Source of the DNA: Actinomycetota bacterium
Lineage (GTDB): Bacteria > Actinomycetota > Thermoleophilia > Solirubrobacterales > Solirubrobacteraceae
DNA length: 5,256 nucleotides
NCBI GenBank assembly: GCA_005788585.1
Contig: SYBY01000250.1
Span: forward strand, 1-5,256
Reading direction: 5' to 3'
This document shows, one piece after another, positions 4,092 through 5,256 of this stretch (position 1 is the stretch's first letter; every line of letters starts with the position of its first letter). The notes beneath the pieces were generated by a model that had not been told where the DNA came from, ran no database searches, and worked only from the letters and a program-made list of their open reading frames with translations. The position numbers were made by a program, and so were the translations under genes.

Positions 4092-5256
4092 GCGGGCGTG
4101 TCGACCGGCGTGCTAGGAGCGCCACGCCGCCGCCGGGGTGACGGGAGGCGGACCGGGGACCGCTCGGTCCATACCAGCGCGGCGGGCAGCACGACGAGCA
4201 CGCCGAGCAGCGACACGCTGAGGTTGATGACGCACACCAGCCCGAAGTTCCGCAGCATCGGGAAGCCCGAGAGGATCAGCACGGCGAAGCCGAGGATCAC
4301 GGTGACCCCGGAAGCGGCCACGGCGGCCCCGGTGGAGCCGTAGGCGTTGCGCAGCGCCTGCGCCACCTCCCTCCCCTTCTCACGTTCGCTGCGGAACCGT
4401 TCGGAGAGCAGCACGCTGAACTCCGTGGAGATGGCGATCACCAGTGCGGAGAGCACCACGGACAGCGGGTTGAGCTCGATGCGCAGCGCGAAGAGCAGCA
4501 GCGCCGACCAGCCGGTGGCGAAGACGATCGGGATGAGCGGCACCAGCGCGCGCCGCCACGACCGCAGCGCGACGAGCAGCACGAGCGCCACCGCGAGGAT
4601 GCCCGCGATGAGGGTGACCACGCGCCGCCCGTGCCCGGAGACCTTGTCGTTGGCCTCGGCCGCCAGCACGGGCAGGCCGGCGAGACGCGCCTCCACGCCC
4701 GGCGGAGCGGTGTCCAGACCCCGGCGAAGCTCGGCGAGCACCTCGGCCTGCTGGTCGAGCGGCATGAGCTTCAGCCCGAAGCTCAACGTCGCGGCGCGCC
4801 GGTCGGGGGTGATGACGTTCTGGCTGAAGTACGGCGGGATCGCGTCGAGCAGGGCGTCGACCCGCTTCTGGGTGAGCTCGCCGCTGGTGCTGAACAGGTC
4901 GGGCAACGAGAACGCCGGGCAGATCTCCGCGTCGCCGCAGCCACGCTCGGCGCTGTAGCCGTAGCGGTTCAGGATCTTGCGCTGCTGCTCGCCGAGCCAC
5001 GCGATCGTCGCCGCGCGGCCCACGTTGTCTCCCGTCACCAGGACATCGACCTGGCCGGCGACCCCGGTGGTCTCCTGGAGGCTGCGCAGGTCACGCACCG
5101 CCTGCTCGTCCTGGGGCACGAGCTCGAGGATGTCGGTCTGCACCTTGAGCTGGCTGTCCGCGGCCCAGCCCGCCACCGCCAGCACCGCGGCGACCACGAG
5201 CACGCGCCCAGGCCGCCGGCCCGCGAGCGCCAGCGCGCCCGTCCCCGCGCGGCCCG
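4088..5256 (-). CDS. RND/MMPL-family (HAE3-like) membrane transporter, C-terminal part (5' cut by window edge)
   Basis: The frame is open to the right edge, giving 388 visible residues. The GTG at 5203 should not be taken as the start, since 'GRRPGR' immediately precedes a membrane helix. Numbering from 5203, there is a helix at about 2-14, an external domain (about 15-193) opening with 'VQTDILELVPQD', then five helices at about 195-213, 219-241, 246-266, 293-313 and 318-345, and a basic tail. This is one half of an RND pump; complete proteins carry two such halves, so the first half probably lies outside the window. 'IAISTEFSVLLSERFRSE' (257-274) corresponds to the 'GTEFsvLl.eRY.EE' motif of archaeal/actinobacterial HAE3 members, with Glu261 as the likely proton-relay acid. 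Cys89 and Cys95 lie in the external loop and might form a disulfide. The substrate is not evident; lipids or hydrophobic compounds are typical of the family. Confidence 0.88.
   Translation of the reverse strand, partial: GRAGTGALALAGRRPGRVLVVAAVLAVAGWAADSQLKVQTDILELVPQDEQAVRDLRSLQETTGVAGQVDVLVTGDNVGRAATIAWLGEQQRKILNRYGYSAERGCGDAEICPAFSLPDLFSTSGELTQKRVDALLDAIPPYFSQNVITPDRRAATLSFGLKLMPLDQQAEVLAELRRGLDTAPPGVEARLAGLPVLAAEANDKVSGHGRRVVTLIAGILAVALVLLVALRSWRRALVPLIPIVFATGWSALLLFALRIELNPLSVVLSALVIAISTEFSVLLSERFRSEREKGREVAQALRNAYGSTGAAVAASGVTVILGFAVLILSGFPMLRNFGLVCVINLSVSLLGVLVVLPAALVWTERSPVRLPSPRRRRGAPSTPVDTPA

Overview
The window is chromosomal DNA from a high-GC Gram-positive-type bacterium. Most coding regions have third positions almost entirely G or C. 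The protein types present fit Actinomycetota, most likely Thermoleophilia (Solirubrobacterales-like): an actinobacterial-type IHF-like protein, an HAE3-type RND transporter, a tethered redoxin and a B3/B4 protein. The lineage is inferred from recalled family resemblance, not from a search.

Layout from left to right. (1) 1-204, plus strand: the 3' part of an IHF-like nucleoid protein gene cut by the window edge. (2) 211-1138, minus strand: a two-gene unit made of a four-helix membrane protein and a VOC/glyoxalase-fold protein. The stop of the first and the start of the second overlap by 8 bases, and a promoter-like TTGAC/TA element lies directly upstream. (3) 1139-1275: an AT-enriched divergent intergenic region. 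(4) 1276-2336, plus strand: two small signal-peptide proteins with paired cysteines. Their genes overlap by 7 bases, use more A/T-ending codons than their neighbours and are followed by a perfect 14-bp hairpin. (5) 2361 to the right edge, minus strand: a four-gene unit read right to left as RND/MMPL transporter (5' cut off), membrane-anchored redoxin, B3/B4-domain protein and a coiled-coil protein. The first three are joined by 4-base ATGA/GTGA overlaps; the last follows after 43 bases with its own strong ribosome binding site.

The right-hand unit looks like ordinary core or lineage-specific chromosome. The RND protein probably moves a hydrophobic molecule or acts in the envelope, and the redoxin lies on the outer face of the same membrane. 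The link to the tRNA-editing-like B3/B4 protein is positional only. The central secreted pair is the best candidate for something undescribed: both products are predicted to be exported, are translationally coupled, and form a self-contained cassette with its own AT-rich upstream region and terminator hairpin. No mobile-element genes, tRNA or rRNA genes, or CRISPR arrays are visible.
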